Shown: positions 50,875 through 61,807, numbered from the stretch's first letter. The stretch is DNA of 64,000 nucleotides from Candidatus Izemoplasma sp. (GCA_007117835.1 SKFU01000009.1:1-64000); one strand, 5' to 3'. A program made the numbers and translations. Notes: generated from the letters alone by a model not told the origin.

Positions 50875-52282
50875 AGACATGATTTTATGGAATGGTATTA
50901 TTCATTTTGCATTACTCGCAAGTTTATTATTGTTTGCCAATGTATTACGTCGTAAGATTGGTTTTTTAAGAAAATCGTTGATGCCAACTGCAGTTATTGC
51001 TGGGTTTATTGGTTTGGGTGCTAAAGAAATAATCGCTTCACGTTTTTTTAGTGTCGATCAGATTTTTGAAACCAATGCGTACTTGAGTATGATAACTTAT
51101 CATGCGATTGCCCTGGGATTTATTGCCTTAGGTTTAAAAGTACGAGAAGAATACCGCATTAAAAATAAAAAAAGTCAAAGTATTTACAGTGGTCTTTTAA
51201 TCGTATCTACTTATTTGCTACAGGGTGTATTGGGGTTAGCCGTTGCGATTACTTTGTCCTTGACTATTTTTCCGAACTTGTTTATGGCCAGTGGTATGCT
51301 AGTACCTTTGGGCTTTGGCCAAGGACCAGGACAGGCGTTAAACATCGGGACAGTCTATCAAGTAAGTCATGGTTTTCAAGGCGGTGCAAGCTTTGGTTTA
51401 GCAATTGCCTCTTTTGGTTTTATTTGGGCGGCGATTGCAGGCGTTGTTTACTTAAACGTGCTTAATCGTAAGGGCATCATTAAAAAGAATCCCAATCAAA
51501 AAGCTTCTTATGTCAGCAATCAAGTCATTGAGAGTCCAGATGAAATTCCTTTATCTGAAGCCATTGATAAATTTACCATTCAAGTATCCTTAGTGTTGTT
51601 GGTCTATTTCATTACTTATGGATTTATGCGATTGATAGACTTTTTAATGATGCAAGAAATTCTTGGTGATTTTGGTATTAATACAATTATCCCACTCATT
51701 TGGGGATTCAACTTTATTTTTGGTATGCTGTTTGCTATTGCTTCAAAAAAACTGTTTTTATGGCTTCGCAGTAAGCGCATTATGACAAGGCAATACCCAA
51801 ACAATTATATGTTAAATAGAATCAGTGGGTTTGTTTTTGACTTTATGATTGTCGCTTCAATCACAGCCATTCGCATTGAAGATTTAAACAAGCTTTGGGG
51901 TCCATTCATTATCATGGTAATTATCGTTGGTCTTGCGACACTGTTTTATATTCATAAAATGGCTGCACGTATTTATCCTAAATATAAATCTGCGGCGACT
52001 ATGGGTATGTTTGGCATGCTCACAGGGACAGCGAGTACTGGTATTGTGTTATTAAGAGAAGTCGATCCTAATTTTGAAACACCTGCTGCAAATGACTTGG
52101 TTATTGGTAGCTCAACTGCGATTTTATTCGGTTTTCCGATTTTGTTATTGGTCGGTATTGCACCGATTAGTCCGATTCATACATGGGTCACATTTGGGAT
52201 TGTTATCTTATTATTTGTCATCGTTTTAAGCATACTCTTATTCTTTAATAAAAAAGCACCTGCAGAAGGCAACCTGAAATAA
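50864..52282 (+). CDS. gltS: GltS-type sodium/glutamate symporter
   Basis: A 472-residue membrane transporter with about eleven to twelve helices in two repeats. Repeat motifs of the ESS (glutamate:Na+) family: LGFGQGPGQALNIG in the first half and GMLTGTASTGIVLLREVDP in the second, with a long cytoplasmic linker between. Substrate may be glutamate or a related compound. ATG 50864 chosen; AAAGGAGG lies 10 nt upstream, within the previous gene. Confidence 0.85.
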   Translation: MEFRDMILWNGIIHFALLASLLLFANVLRRKIGFLRKSLMPTAVIAGFIGLGAKEIIASRFFSVDQIFETNAYLSMITYHAIALGFIALGLKVREEYRIKNKKSQSIYSGLLIVSTYLLQGVLGLAVAITLSLTIFPNLFMASGMLVPLGFGQGPGQALNIGTVYQVSHGFQGGASFGLAIASFGFIWAAIAGVVYLNVLNRKGIIKKNPNQKASYVSNQVIESPDEIPLSEAIDKFTIQVSLVLLVYFITYGFMRLIDFLMMQEILGDFGINTIIPLIWGFNFIFGMLFAIASKKLFLWLRSKRIMTRQYPNNYMLNRISGFVFDFMIVASITAIRIEDLNKLWGPFIIMVIIVGLATLFYIHKMAARIYPKYKSAATMGMFGMLTGTASTGIVLLREVDPNFETPAANDLVIGSSTAILFGFPILLLVGIAPISPIHTWVTFGIVILLFVIVLSILLFFNKKAPAEGNLK

Positions 52283-52284
52283 CT

Positions 52285-53391
52285 GTGAAAGGCGTTTACA
52301 TTCATATACCATTTTGTGAACATCTATGCATTTATTGTGATTTTGTTAAAGAGCGTGCCAAACCAGAAAAGATGGCGCGGTATGTCGATGCTTTGTTACA
52401 TGAAATCGCCTGCCAAATAGAGACCAGACAAGTCATAGATACAGTGTATATCGGTGGCGGTACCCCCAGTTATCTCAATCTAATATTGCTAGAAAAACTA
52501 TTGATGCGTTTACAAGAAGCCATTGATTTAAAAGCACTTAAAGAGTTTACGATTGAGTGTAATCCACAAGACATAAATGATGACTTATTAAAACTGCTTA
52601 AGCGATATTATGTCAATAGAATTAGTTTAGGCATTCAAACTTTCAATGATTCAGCGCTAAAACTACTCAATCGAAAACATACATCGGATACTGCAAAAAA
52701 TGCACTGGCAATGATTGAAAAACATAACTTCACTCGTGTAAGTGTAGACTTTATTTTTAATCTTCCTTACCAAACTATGCACGATGTGATGACCGACTTA
52801 AAAACTGTAATAACTCTCAATATTCCACACATCAGCTATTACAGCCTGATTGTCGAAGAAAATACACGGCTTTTTTATCAACTCAAACAAGGTTTTATAA
52901 CACAAGGCGACAATGACACAGAAGCAGAAATGTATGCGCAAATTATCGACACATTAACGACGAATGGCTATGAACATTATGAAATCAGTAATTTTGCTAA
53001 ACCAAACCATCGGTCAATACACAATCAGATATATTGGAAAGACCATGACTATTATGGATTTGGTGCAGGCAGTCATGGTAAATTAAATCAGCAACGCTAT
53101 TACAATTATCAATCGGTAAAACAATACATTGAAAAAACTCTAATGCATGGTTCGGGTCTTCAAACAACCTATCCTTATGAGCCAGTACGCGACTATTTAC
53201 TCATGGGTCTTAGAATGCTTGAGGGTATCGATCTTAGTGTTTTTAAAACGCGTTTTGGGACTGATATTTTTACACTATATCCCAAACTCCATGAATGTAT
53301 CGTTCAAGGCTTAGTGTTGGTTGAAAATAATCATTTAAAGTTTACACCTAAAGGTCTATTTTTTGGTAATGATGTTTTTGCACTGTTTTAG
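52285..53391 (+). CDS. hemW: HemW heme chaperone (radical SAM)
   Basis: Radical-SAM protein once annotated as coproporphyrinogen III oxidase; family members bind heme and deliver it to targets. The cluster cysteines CEHLCIYC (C11, C15, C18) follow VYIHIPF. Further marks are YIGGGTPSYL, ECNPQDI, RISLGIQTFND and the C-terminal EISNFAKP, NQIYWKDHDYYGFGAGSHG. HemW lacks the HemN-specific fourth cysteine just after the CX3CX2C motif; here the motif is followed by D. Length 368 is normal. GTG 52285 has no clear SD and follows the gltS stop directly. Confidence 0.92.
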   Translation: MKGVYIHIPFCEHLCIYCDFVKERAKPEKMARYVDALLHEIACQIETRQVIDTVYIGGGTPSYLNLILLEKLLMRLQEAIDLKALKEFTIECNPQDINDDLLKLLKRYYVNRISLGIQTFNDSALKLLNRKHTSDTAKNALAMIEKHNFTRVSVDFIFNLPYQTMHDVMTDLKTVITLNIPHISYYSLIVEENTRLFYQLKQGFITQGDNDTEAEMYAQIIDTLTTNGYEHYEISNFAKPNHRSIHNQIYWKDHDYYGFGAGSHGKLNQQRYYNYQSVKQYIEKTLMHGSGLQTTYPYEPVRDYLLMGLRMLEGIDLSVFKTRFGTDIFTLYPKLHECIVQGLVLVENNHLKFTPKGLFFGNDVFALF

Positions 53392-53402
53392 AGGTGATAT
53401 TG

Positions 53403-54305
53403 ATGATAAAACAATTGTTAAAAGAGTATGATTACGAATTGAAATCAGCCATGGGGTTAAGCAAAAACACCATTGCCGCTTACATGCATGATTTGAATGC
53501 ATACTATGATTACTTGGTGTTTAAAGCCATTGAGCATCCTAATCACATAACTAAAGCAACGATACACAGTTATTTAATGACACTGCGTAAAAAGCATTTG
53601 TCGGCAAGTACAGTATCTAGGAAACTGAGTGCAATTAAAGGATTTCATCAATTCTTGGTTAACGAACGTGTGGTTGAAGACAACGTGATACTTAGTATTT
53701 CCAGACCTAAACAAAGAAAACGATTGCCTGAAGTACTTACCCTTCAAGAACTGGAATCGATGATAATGGTTGCTTCAGCCTCAAGCACACCACTTGCGAA
53801 AAGAAATACGGCCATGATAGAATTACTTTATGGTAGTGGCTTGCGAATCACTGAATTAATTCAGTTAAAAACTTCCGATTTACATCTCAACCAAGGGTTT
53901 ATAAATATTATTGGCAAAGGCCAAAAAGAACGGATTGTGCCAATCGGCAATATGGCGCAAACAGCCTTACGTATCTACCTTGAAAGTGCGCGACTTGAGC
54001 TTTCTAAAGTGCCGACACCATTTGTATTTTTAAATCGTTTTGGTAAGCCTATTGGGCGTGTCGGGTTTTTCAAAATATTAAAGTCTATCGCCAGTGAAGC
54101 AGGGATTGATAAAACTGTTAGCCCCCATACACTAAGACATAGCTTTGCCTCACATTTATTAGAAGCGGGTGTTGATTTGCGCTATGTTCAAGAAATGCTT
54201 GGTCACACTGACATCTCCACCACTGAAATATACACGCACATTAGTAAGAAACAGCTTATTGCTGTTTACGATCATTACCATCCCCATGCACAAAAGAAGG
54301 AGTGA
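53403..54305 (+). CDS. xerD: Tyrosine recombinase XerD-like
   Basis: Site-specific recombinase that resolves chromosome dimers at dif. N-terminal SAM-like core-binding domain (about 1-90), catalytic domain with R in [11 protein letters not shown]-x-x-R in [17 protein letters not shown], and the nucleophile Tyr in TTEIYTHI. 300 residues. It is directly followed by deoB, the same order as xerD(ripX)-drm in B. subtilis, which favours XerD over XerC or a phage integrase. ATG 53403 uses GAGGTGA; GTG 53394 lies in the SD. Confidence 0.92.
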   Translation: MIKQLLKEYDYELKSAMGLSKNTIAAYMHDLNAYYDYLVFKAIEHPNHITKATIHSYLMTLRKKHLSASTVSRKLSAIKGFHQFLVNERVVEDNVILSISRPKQRKRLPEVLTLQELESMIMVASASSTPLAKRNTAMIELLYGSGLRITELIQLKTSDLHLNQGFINIIGKGQKERIVPIGNMAQTALRIYLESARLELSKVPTPFVFLNRFGKPIGRVGFFKILKSIASEAGIDKTVSPHTLRHSFASHLLEAGVDLRYVQEMLGHTDISTTEIYTHISKKQLIAVYDHYHPHAQKKE

Positions 54306-54309
54306 AATT

Positions 54310-55488
54310 ATGTTTAAAAGAATATTTTTAGTTATTATGGACAGTGTGGGTGCTGGAGAACTTCCAGATGCAGAAGATTACGGTGATATTGGTTCTAATA
54401 CACTTAAAAACATCAGTATTGCCACAGGTGGTCTTAATTTACCTACATTAGAAGCGCTTGGACTGGGTAACATCACTGATATCTTGGGTGTACCTGAAAA
54501 TGAACACGCCACAGCAGGATATACAAAAATGGCTGAAAGAAGTGTAGGAAAAGACACCATGACAGGCCATTGGGAGTTGATGGGGCTTAATATAGATGTT
54601 CCTTTTCAAACGTTTACTGAAACGGGATTTCCAAAGCCATTAATCGAAGCACTTGAACAAGCCACGAATCGAAAAATAGTTGGCAATAAATCGGCAAGTG
54701 GCACGGATATTTTGGATGAGTATGGAGAACATCAAATAAAAACTGGAGATTTAATTGTATATACCAGTGCCGACAGTGTATTGCAAATTGCAGCCCATGA
54801 AGAATATGTTGGGTTGGATGAACTGTACAAAGCGTGTGAAATCGCAAGAGCATTGACATTAAAAGACGAATTCAAGGTTGGTCGGGTGATTGCAAGACCA
54901 TTTATTGGAGCGCAAAAAGGTGCTTTTAAACGCACTTCCAATCGTCATGATTATGCATTAAAACCAATTGGTAAAACCACTTTGAACGCGTTAGAAGACG
55001 CGGGTTATGACGTTGTTGGATTTGGTAAAATTCATGATATTTATGATGGCGAAGGCATTACACAATCAATCAAACATCCAAGCAATAAGGTCGGAATGGA
55101 AAATTATATAGCGTATACCAATACGCAATTTAATGGTCTTGCTTTTATTAATTTGGTTGATTTTGATGCGCTTTATGGTCATCGACGTGATGCGCATGGC
55201 TACAAAGAAGCGCTCGAATCGTTTGATACACAGCTTAAAGTGCTTATTGAAAATTTAAAAGACGATGATTTATTACTCATCACTGCAGATCATGGAAACG
55301 ATCCAACCCATGCCGGTACAGATCATACTCGTGAATATGTACCGCTACTTGTGTATAATAAAAATATCCAAGGAAAACCCTTGGATATTCGAGATACATT
55401 TGCCGATGTTGCCGCAACAATTGCCGAAAACTTTAACGTTGAAATGCCCATAAATGGCCAAAGTTTTCTTAAATCATATTTAGAATAA
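54310..55488 (+). CDS. deoB: Phosphopentomutase
   Basis: Interconverts (deoxy)ribose 1- and 5-phosphates in nucleoside salvage; alkaline-phosphatase fold with two Mn ions. Signatures: [14 protein letters not shown] (metal Asp), the nucleophile loop [10 protein letters not shown] (Thr), [25 protein letters not shown], and [10 protein letters not shown] with [10 protein letters not shown]. 392 residues. AAGGAG SD; 4 bp after xerD. Confidence 0.96.
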   Translation: MFKRIFLVIMDSVGAGELPDAEDYGDIGSNTLKNISIATGGLNLPTLEALGLGNITDILGVPENEHATAGYTKMAERSVGKDTMTGHWELMGLNIDVPFQTFTETGFPKPLIEALEQATNRKIVGNKSASGTDILDEYGEHQIKTGDLIVYTSADSVLQIAAHEEYVGLDELYKACEIARALTLKDEFKVGRVIARPFIGAQKGAFKRTSNRHDYALKPIGKTTLNALEDAGYDVVGFGKIHDIYDGEGITQSIKHPSNKVGMENYIAYTNTQFNGLAFINLVDFDALYGHRRDAHGYKEALESFDTQLKVLIENLKDDDLLLITADHGNDPTHAGTDHTREYVPLLVYNKNIQGKPLDIRDTFADVAATIAENFNVEMPINGQSFLKSYLE

Positions 55489-55493
55489 ACTTA

Positions 55494-58304
55494 TTAAAAT
55501 TCTGGAAGGTCCTCAATTTGTTTGAGTGCCTTTTTTAATTGTCTTTCATGATTCTTTTGTACAGACTGGTGGGCTTTCCTCAGATTTTCATGTTGTTTAC
55601 TTAAATAGTGTTTGTAAGCATCAATGGCTGGTTCTAAGGCAGAAACAATAATCTTTTCACCCGCGCTCAATCGTTCGATATGGTCATCAATCCGGTCGCC
55701 AATATCTTTTTGTTCACCGCGCCATTGCTTATCGAGTGTTACCAACTCTTTTTGATATCTTTGCTCGATAACACTCAGTTCTTTATCCATTAGATCTTGA
55801 TTTGATGTTTCATCTAAAGCTTTTTTAGCTTCATAAAATCGTTGGTTTTGACTGATTATTTTTTCTTCAATACGTTGTTTCTTTTGATCATATTGCTGCT
55901 TAACTACAGTGATTTCGCGCGCATAAGCTTCATTAACAAGATTAGTCAAAGCGGCTTGATCAACGGGTTCATTCAGATGTGAAACTGAAACCTCGGCAGT
56001 GGGTTCATAACACGCTTGACGTTCTAGTTCAAGTGCATCTAAAGTGATTTGATACAGTCCTTTAATGTTTTCTTTGAACATATCGGCTTGATCTTTGCTC
56101 ATTTTGTTGTAAAGCATAAAATGTACTTGGTAAGCGTGTTTGAATAAATAATCCTTTTTAAACTGTTCGATGATTTTTTGCATACCATCGCGTGTGTTTT
56201 GCGCGTTTTGAATCCGTTGGTTTAACTGTGAATCAATGAACGCGCTTTGTTTATCAAGAAAACTGTTGAGTGCGATCAAAGAGTTTTTAAGTGTAAGCAG
56301 TGTTTTATCATTTGTATAGGCATGATTGTGATTTTTTATCCATAGTTGATATTCCTGGGTAAGCGCTTTTTCAGTTTTAGTAAGCTGTTTTAATGCTTTA
56401 CGGTGATCAGTTTTAGATTTTTGTGCTACTATCTCATCTAACTTTTCTTGAATTGCATCAGCCACTTGATTTTCTTCTTCAGCGTATTTTTTTTCAATTG
56501 TATCGATTTGTGTTTGAAGCAAAAACAATGTGTCTCGTTGGTGGCGTGTCAAGTCTTCATTAATTGCTTCTTTTTGGGCCTTGAACTCATTTATGTAATC
56601 ACTGATTTGGCGGATACTTTCTTTGCCAACCTTAAGCAATTGACATGCGGTATTTTCTTGAGAAAAGTCGATGCTAACGGCTTGAGATTTACTGAGTTGC
56701 CCATTCATCTTATACAGACTGTTATATTGCTCAAGAATGTGGTTCAACTGTCTTTCTGTAAACGCTATGGTTCTTTCAACCATCAACGATTCAAGAAGCT
56801 TAATTTGTTTCATTGATTCTGTCTTGTACTTATTCGTGAGTTGCTGTTTCTCATGACTCATTGCTATTTTTTCTAAACCATATGTTTTTTTCAATGCGTA
56901 CTTTGTTTGTTGGATTTGAGTTTCAATCTCTAATTGAAAGAGGTCAAAATGATTAATATTCGATTGAATCATTGAGAGCCATGATAACTCGCCACGCTTG
57001 AGTGATGTCAGATATTTCATGTTGAACTGCTTTCTTTCGGTTGTTGCCTTATGCTTTAGGTAATTAAAAGCATGTTGATTTTTTTGATGATAATAAGATA
57101 GTGTATGCATGTCTAATACAAACTGTTTAAGTTCGAGATGAACTTTTCTAATTTGTTCAATAATTTTTGTGCTAATATGTTGGTCTTTTTTGATATCAGC
57201 CAAATCTTTTTCAAACATAAAAATCAGTGCTGAGTCGTTAAAAGAGACTTCTAAATGCTCTTTTTTAATTTTTAACCGTGACAGCTGTTTCAAATAGTCT
57301 GCATAGTGATTAAGCTTATCTTTGCGTTGTTTATTATCAAAAACATGTAATTTACTCTCTACTTTGCGTTCTATTTTCTTCTCGACTTTTTTATTGCTTG
57401 ATTTGGTTCGCAGTTGATATTCTCGCATTAATTTATCTAACTGTTCAAAATCATTGGTCTTTTCCGCACGAATAATGTTTAATTTGAGTAGTTTAAGTTG
57501 ATGTTCAGTATCATTCTCACGCCCATGTGAATAATCGGAATGATCAAAGTCAAACATTTCTTTTCTCAGTGCATCTTCGTAGTCTTTTCGATCGTTTCTA
57601 TACGTTTTCAATTGGGTTTGATAGTTTTGATGTAATTGTTCTATCTCTTGATCAATGCTTTGAATCATTTGATTAAACTCAGCATTTGTTTGTGTATCAA
57701 AATCAGTCTGTGTTTCTTTAAAAGCTGTGTGCGTTCTTGATGATAATAGCGAAAAAATTGCTTCTTTGTTTTGTTTTAACTGTGCATGCCACTGTTCAAC
57801 ACTCTGATTTAATTTATTGGTGAACTCATCGTGAGATTGGTCTAAAAAATCCTGCATTTCCAATCCGGTTGAATGGATGTGCTCTGCGTGTTTTTTGATG
57901 AGTAAAATAAAGTCGTTAAGAAAGTGATGTGCGATTATACTTTGTTCACGAATCAGTTCTTTATACGTGCTGCTTAGTGCTTTACCTATGTCAAAAACTT
58001 GTGCCATAGACACAAGTTTTTGACTACCACTATAAAGCGTTAGTAGTGAGGCTGACATGATTTCGGATGTTGTTTTTATCGTGTCAAGAAATGCATTTTC
58101 ATGTTCAGAACGTTCAGATGAATGTTTTAATATTGATTTTGCTTTAAGTGTTTGATTAACTAAGTCAAGCCTTTTTAATGCGGCATGATGATGATTGTTT
58201 AATTGGCTTTGGATTGAATCAAGCGCATGCATTGTATCGGTTATTTGATGGTTTAAACCCTCATCCGATAGCGAGATGTTGATGTTTTTTTTGCTTTTCA
58301 TCAT
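55494..58304 (-). CDS. Giant coiled-coil protein B (about 936 residues)
   Basis: Almost entirely helical and rich in Lys, Glu, Gln, His and Leu, with few Gly or Pro; long stretches show heptad-like spacing. No signal peptide, membrane segment, ATPase motif or other enzyme signature, so it is not an SMC-type protein (no Walker A). A less coiled stretch near residues 715-780 (KHAYQVHFMLYNKM region) may be a globular insertion. ATG 58304 or ATG 58301 fits the AAGGAG SD; two in-frame GTGs just upstream lie in the SD. It follows the 1162-residue partner by 14 bp, so they form one operon. Not recognised; a cytoskeletal or scaffolding role is inference. Confidence 0.8.
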   Translation of the reverse strand: MMKSKKNINISLSDEGLNHQITDTMHALDSIQSQLNNHHHAALKRLDLVNQTLKAKSILKHSSERSEHENAFLDTIKTTSEIMSASLLTLYSGSQKLVSMAQVFDIGKALSSTYKELIREQSIIAHHFLNDFILLIKKHAEHIHSTGLEMQDFLDQSHDEFTNKLNQSVEQWHAQLKQNKEAIFSLLSSRTHTAFKETQTDFDTQTNAEFNQMIQSIDQEIEQLHQNYQTQLKTYRNDRKDYEDALRKEMFDFDHSDYSHGRENDTEHQLKLLKLNIIRAEKTNDFEQLDKLMREYQLRTKSSNKKVEKKIERKVESKLHVFDNKQRKDKLNHYADYLKQLSRLKIKKEHLEVSFNDSALIFMFEKDLADIKKDQHISTKIIEQIRKVHLELKQFVLDMHTLSYYHQKNQHAFNYLKHKATTERKQFNMKYLTSLKRGELSWLSMIQSNINHFDLFQLEIETQIQQTKYALKKTYGLEKIAMSHEKQQLTNKYKTESMKQIKLLESLMVERTIAFTERQLNHILEQYNSLYKMNGQLSKSQAVSIDFSQENTACQLLKVGKESIRQISDYINEFKAQKEAINEDLTRHQRDTLFLLQTQIDTIEKKYAEEENQVADAIQEKLDEIVAQKSKTDHRKALKQLTKTEKALTQEYQLWIKNHNHAYTNDKTLLTLKNSLIALNSFLDKQSAFIDSQLNQRIQNAQNTRDGMQKIIEQFKKDYLFKHAYQVHFMLYNKMSKDQADMFKENIKGLYQITLDALELERQACYEPTAEVSVSHLNEPVDQAALTNLVNEAYAREITVVKQQYDQKKQRIEEKIISQNQRFYEAKKALDETSNQDLMDKELSVIEQRYQKELVTLDKQWRGEQKDIGDRIDDHIERLSAGEKIIVSALEPAIDAYKHYLSKQHENLRKAHQSVQKNHERQLKKALKQIEDLPEF

Positions 58305-58318
58305 CACCACTCCTTAGC

Positions 58319-61300
58319 TTATATTTTGTGCTTATCGATATCTTCTTTAGTTTGATTTATAATCGAATCGACAAATGAATAACATGCTTTCATTAGCGCA
58401 TCGAGGTGTGATTGCAAGTTTTGATCAAGTGCGTGCATAACTTGTTTATAATCATCATCTTCATAAAGCACTTTAATGGTGTTTAACTGTTCTTCTTGGA
58501 ATGTATAAAACGCTTGATCAATCGACCAAAGTGTATTGATAGTCGATTTCTGTTCTTCGTGTGCTTTTGTCGTTGCATTTGTGTGGTTTTCTTTGAGCTT
58601 TAACACTGTTTCAACTTTAGTTTCTTGCGTTTCAACAATGGTTAAATCAAGTGCATTTTGAGTGTTTTCTAATATTTCTTTAAATGGCTCAATTGCTGCA
58701 TCTAACTTAGCATTAAGTTGCTGTTTGTGTTGTTCAAACAGTGTTTGTTTAGCTTCAAATGCTTCAGTAAGCAGTGCTAGTTGCGCCTCGTACTGAGATA
58801 ACGCATCAACTTTATGTGCTTCGTTATCACTTTCGATATTTTGGTATAGATCGTCGTACTGTACTTTTTTGGATTCAATTTCTGTTTGCTTATCTTGTAG
58901 GTTTATTTCGATTTCAAGATAGATTTTTTGATATTTCTCGTAAAGTTTACTACGTATAGAGGCATATTGTTCATGTAGTGTATTGACGTCATCGTCATGT
59001 TTTTGTACCAATGACTCTTTTTGCTTTTGATACTGAGCAATTTTTTCTTGAAGGTTCCCAATTTCTTTATTCAAAGGCTCAATAACACTATGGATTTCTT
59101 TGTCTAGTTTTTCATACAGTGATTGTTCAAATGCCTCAAGTTTTTTTAGTAGATCTGACTTTTTCTTTTGATCAGAAGCAATTTTAGAATCAAAAGACTT
59201 TTGAATTTTTTGTTTTTTAATTAAAGCCTTTTCGTTAATACTATCACAGAACTTAATGTCTTCCTCGTCAAGCGCATTGATAATATCTTTGATTTGCTTG
59301 GTTAGATTTCTCGTATGTGTTTTGATGCTGAGATAAAGCTGTTGATGAAGTTGGGTTGCTTTATCTTTAACTTGGCTTAAGCGCATCGAGTCTTTTGACG
59401 TAATTGCAGTGTTGGTTTGCGCAATTTTCTCTTGAATTTGTTGAATTAGTGCATCATGTGTGGTTAGCGCTGTTTTTTGAAGCTCACTAACTGTGCCTTC
59501 AAGTTGCTTAATCGCTTTTTTCTGTAAGCGTTTAGAAGGAAGCTCATTTTCTATCCACAGCATGCGTTTTTTATTATAATGATTGACTGCATCGATTGTA
59601 ATTGTTTGATAGTTACCAATGTGATTTAACAATGCCGTCTTAAATGGGTCACCGATAATGCTAATCACATCTTTGAGTACAGGGTTAGCACTTGAAATTG
59701 CAGTCTTATGCATATCAAATTGTTGCGCAATTAATTGATATGATTGATTGATTTGCTGTAAATATTGTTCAATTTTGATTTTATTTTGACGCATACGGTC
59801 TTTGGCTTCTTTGGTTTCTTCAGTGACTTCATCATCCACTGATTTAAGATTGGCTTCGTGCGCATTTGTTAGCAAAACTAGACGCGATTCTAATGGCTCA
59901 AGTTCGGTTTTTAAGGCTTGTATCGGTTCAAAATCAGTTTCCGGATTTTCCGCTGCTTTTGCTGAAATAATCGCATTCTTATTGTTTTCTATGGTCTTAA
60001 TTTCTTGATTGATCTGCTTAACTTCATTGTTTAGTACATCCAATGCTTGAGCTTGCTGCATCTCTTTTTCATGCAACTCAAATGTTTCTTCTTTGTTGAT
60101 TGCTTGTAGTTCAATTTGGTATTCAGCTTCTTTTAAATCAATCGTATCCTCTTTTAACTTGCTATGTAAGTTAAGTTCTTCATTAATGGTGTCTAACCTT
60201 ACCTCATGAATTGTCTTGGCTTGGTCTAAGGAAACCTCGAGTTTTGTGGTTGCAGTTTGCCATTGCGCGTGGGATTTATACTCTTCGCGTTGTTTATCGA
60301 TGGCTTCAAGGTCTAAATGGTGGATGAGGGTTTGTAGATTTCTATCATGTTCTGATTTCAGTTGATTGCACTGAATTTCATATTCTAAATCGGTAATATC
60401 TTTTAATATTTCATTTTCTTTAATGGTTTTATCAAATTCCAATTGAGTTTCTTTTAAGTCGATATTTAGCCTTTGTGGTGCTGTTTCTATACGGTGTTGG
60501 TGGTTTAAATATTGAGTAAATAAGGTTTCTATTTCAGCTGCATTATTATGAAGATAATCAAATGTTTTTTGATAGTATTGTCGGAATGGCTTAACAATTT
60601 TTTTATAGGCGTTTATTAAAACATCAATGTCTTTTAGCGGATTAAATGATTCAAAGAAATTGGTATGTAGTTCAAAGGTGTGTTGCTTGCTCAACGACTC
60701 AATAAGTGCGTCTAAACCTTGATTGACTGTGTCGAGATAATTGTCAAGATGGTGACCAATGAACTGACTACTCATTGTGGTCTCGTTCAATAAGTTTAAC
60801 AATGCTTTATCAATCGTTTTCTTCAGTTGTTTGGTATATCTTGAAAGCACTGAATATTTTAGTTCGAGTAACTCTATTTGGGCTTTTATGATGCTTTTTT
60901 CTTGCGCGTCTTCGGTATTTTTTCTCTTTTCATACAGTTTATCTAACGTATGTTTTTTCTCTAAGTCTAGTTTTTCTGTGGTTGTTTCTTCATAATCAGT
61001 CACCGCATCTAATGTACTTTGAATTGGCTCATGAATGGTTTTGAAAGGTGTTTGGGTTTGTGTTTTTAAGGCTTGAATTGACAAGGCTAAATCGTCTTTA
61101 AGTACTTTTAATTTTTCAACGAAATTTTGAATTTCTAAACGGACTTCTTCATCGGTTTGTTCAATCGATTCTCGGTTGGCAAGAATACGGTTTTGATAAT
61201 CGTCTTTAAGTGTCATAAACTGCTTTTCTAATTGCTCAACAGAAGACGTATAGGCACGATCTTCCTTTTTTGACAATGCTTTTAAATCAGCTATTTGCGC

Positions 61301-61807
61301 TGCTAGTTGTGTTTTAAAAGCCTCGAGTTGTTCAGAAATATGCTGAGCATGTTGTTTAATCCAAGTCTGGTCGCTTTCTATGACTTGTTCTGTCTCTTTA
61401 ATTAAATTGTTATGACTAATCTCGATACTATTTTTAAGTGTCTGAATTTGGTTATCAAGTAATCCATTTTTTGTGTCGTATTGCTTTTTAATTGTTTCTG
61501 TTTCAAGTTCAACTTTTTTCGTTTGATTTTGGTGTTGATCATGGGTTTCTTGAATCAATTTTTGATGTTTCTTTTCAAGAGATTTCAGTTGTTTATCAAG
61601 GATTTCTTCATGTTTTTTAATCACTTTTTGTGTCAACTTATTATGTTCTTCAGGCAGTTGTTCTAATTTTTTTTCAGTTGATGCGGTGTTTTTCTTCGTT
61701 TTATCCAGTGTTTTGAGCAATGCGTTTTCTTCTTTTAGATGTGTTTTTTCAAGTGATTTTAACACTTGTTGGTGCTGCTCTAGTATCGTCGTAGGGAGTT
61801 TAGCCAT
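58319..61807 (-). CDS. Giant coiled-coil protein A (1162 residues)
   Basis: First gene of the coiled-coil operon. Nearly all helical and highly charged (Lys, Glu, Gln), no signal peptide, no transmembrane segment, no nucleotide-binding loop. The first about 290 residues and about 480-700 and 850-1060 look like continuous coiled coil. Segments near 335-450 (QFIGHHLDNYLDTV to YLHNNA) and 735-800 (DVISIIGDPFKTALLNHIGNY) are less regular and could be globular or hinge parts. One cysteine in KFCDS and one in KACYSF. AAGGAGG SD 9 nt before ATG 61807. Not recognised; its size and type recall Mollicutes cytoskeletal proteins, but no homology is shown. Confidence 0.82.
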   Translation of the reverse strand: MAKLPTTILEQHQQVLKSLEKTHLKEENALLKTLDKTKKNTASTEKKLEQLPEEHNKLTQKVIKKHEEILDKQLKSLEKKHQKLIQETHDQHQNQTKKVELETETIKKQYDTKNGLLDNQIQTLKNSIEISHNNLIKETEQVIESDQTWIKQHAQHISEQLEAFKTQLAAQIADLKALSKKEDRAYTSSVEQLEKQFMTLKDDYQNRILANRESIEQTDEEVRLEIQNFVEKLKVLKDDLALSIQALKTQTQTPFKTIHEPIQSTLDAVTDYEETTTEKLDLEKKHTLDKLYEKRKNTEDAQEKSIIKAQIELLELKYSVLSRYTKQLKKTIDKALLNLLNETTMSSQFIGHHLDNYLDTVNQGLDALIESLSKQHTFELHTNFFESFNPLKDIDVLINAYKKIVKPFRQYYQKTFDYLHNNAAEIETLFTQYLNHQHRIETAPQRLNIDLKETQLEFDKTIKENEILKDITDLEYEIQCNQLKSEHDRNLQTLIHHLDLEAIDKQREEYKSHAQWQTATTKLEVSLDQAKTIHEVRLDTINEELNLHSKLKEDTIDLKEAEYQIELQAINKEETFELHEKEMQQAQALDVLNNEVKQINQEIKTIENNKNAIISAKAAENPETDFEPIQALKTELEPLESRLVLLTNAHEANLKSVDDEVTEETKEAKDRMRQNKIKIEQYLQQINQSYQLIAQQFDMHKTAISSANPVLKDVISIIGDPFKTALLNHIGNYQTITIDAVNHYNKKRMLWIENELPSKRLQKKAIKQLEGTVSELQKTALTTHDALIQQIQEKIAQTNTAITSKDSMRLSQVKDKATQLHQQLYLSIKTHTRNLTKQIKDIINALDEEDIKFCDSINEKALIKKQKIQKSFDSKIASDQKKKSDLLKKLEAFEQSLYEKLDKEIHSVIEPLNKEIGNLQEKIAQYQKQKESLVQKHDDDVNTLHEQYASIRSKLYEKYQKIYLEIEINLQDKQTEIESKKVQYDDLYQNIESDNEAHKVDALSQYEAQLALLTEAFEAKQTLFEQHKQQLNAKLDAAIEPFKEILENTQNALDLTIVETQETKVETVLKLKENHTNATTKAHEEQKSTINTLWSIDQAFYTFQEEQLNTIKVLYEDDDYKQVMHALDQNLQSHLDALMKACYSFVDSIINQTKEDIDKHKI

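Noticed and set aside
53403-54305. Phage integrase marking a mobile element
   Set aside because: The tyrosine recombinase is directly joined to deoB as XerD is in Bacillus, and no phage or conjugation genes are nearby.
55494-61807. SMC/SbcC-type ATPase reading of the coiled-coil proteins
   Set aside because: No Walker A (GxxxxGKS/T), Walker B or ABC signature in either protein.
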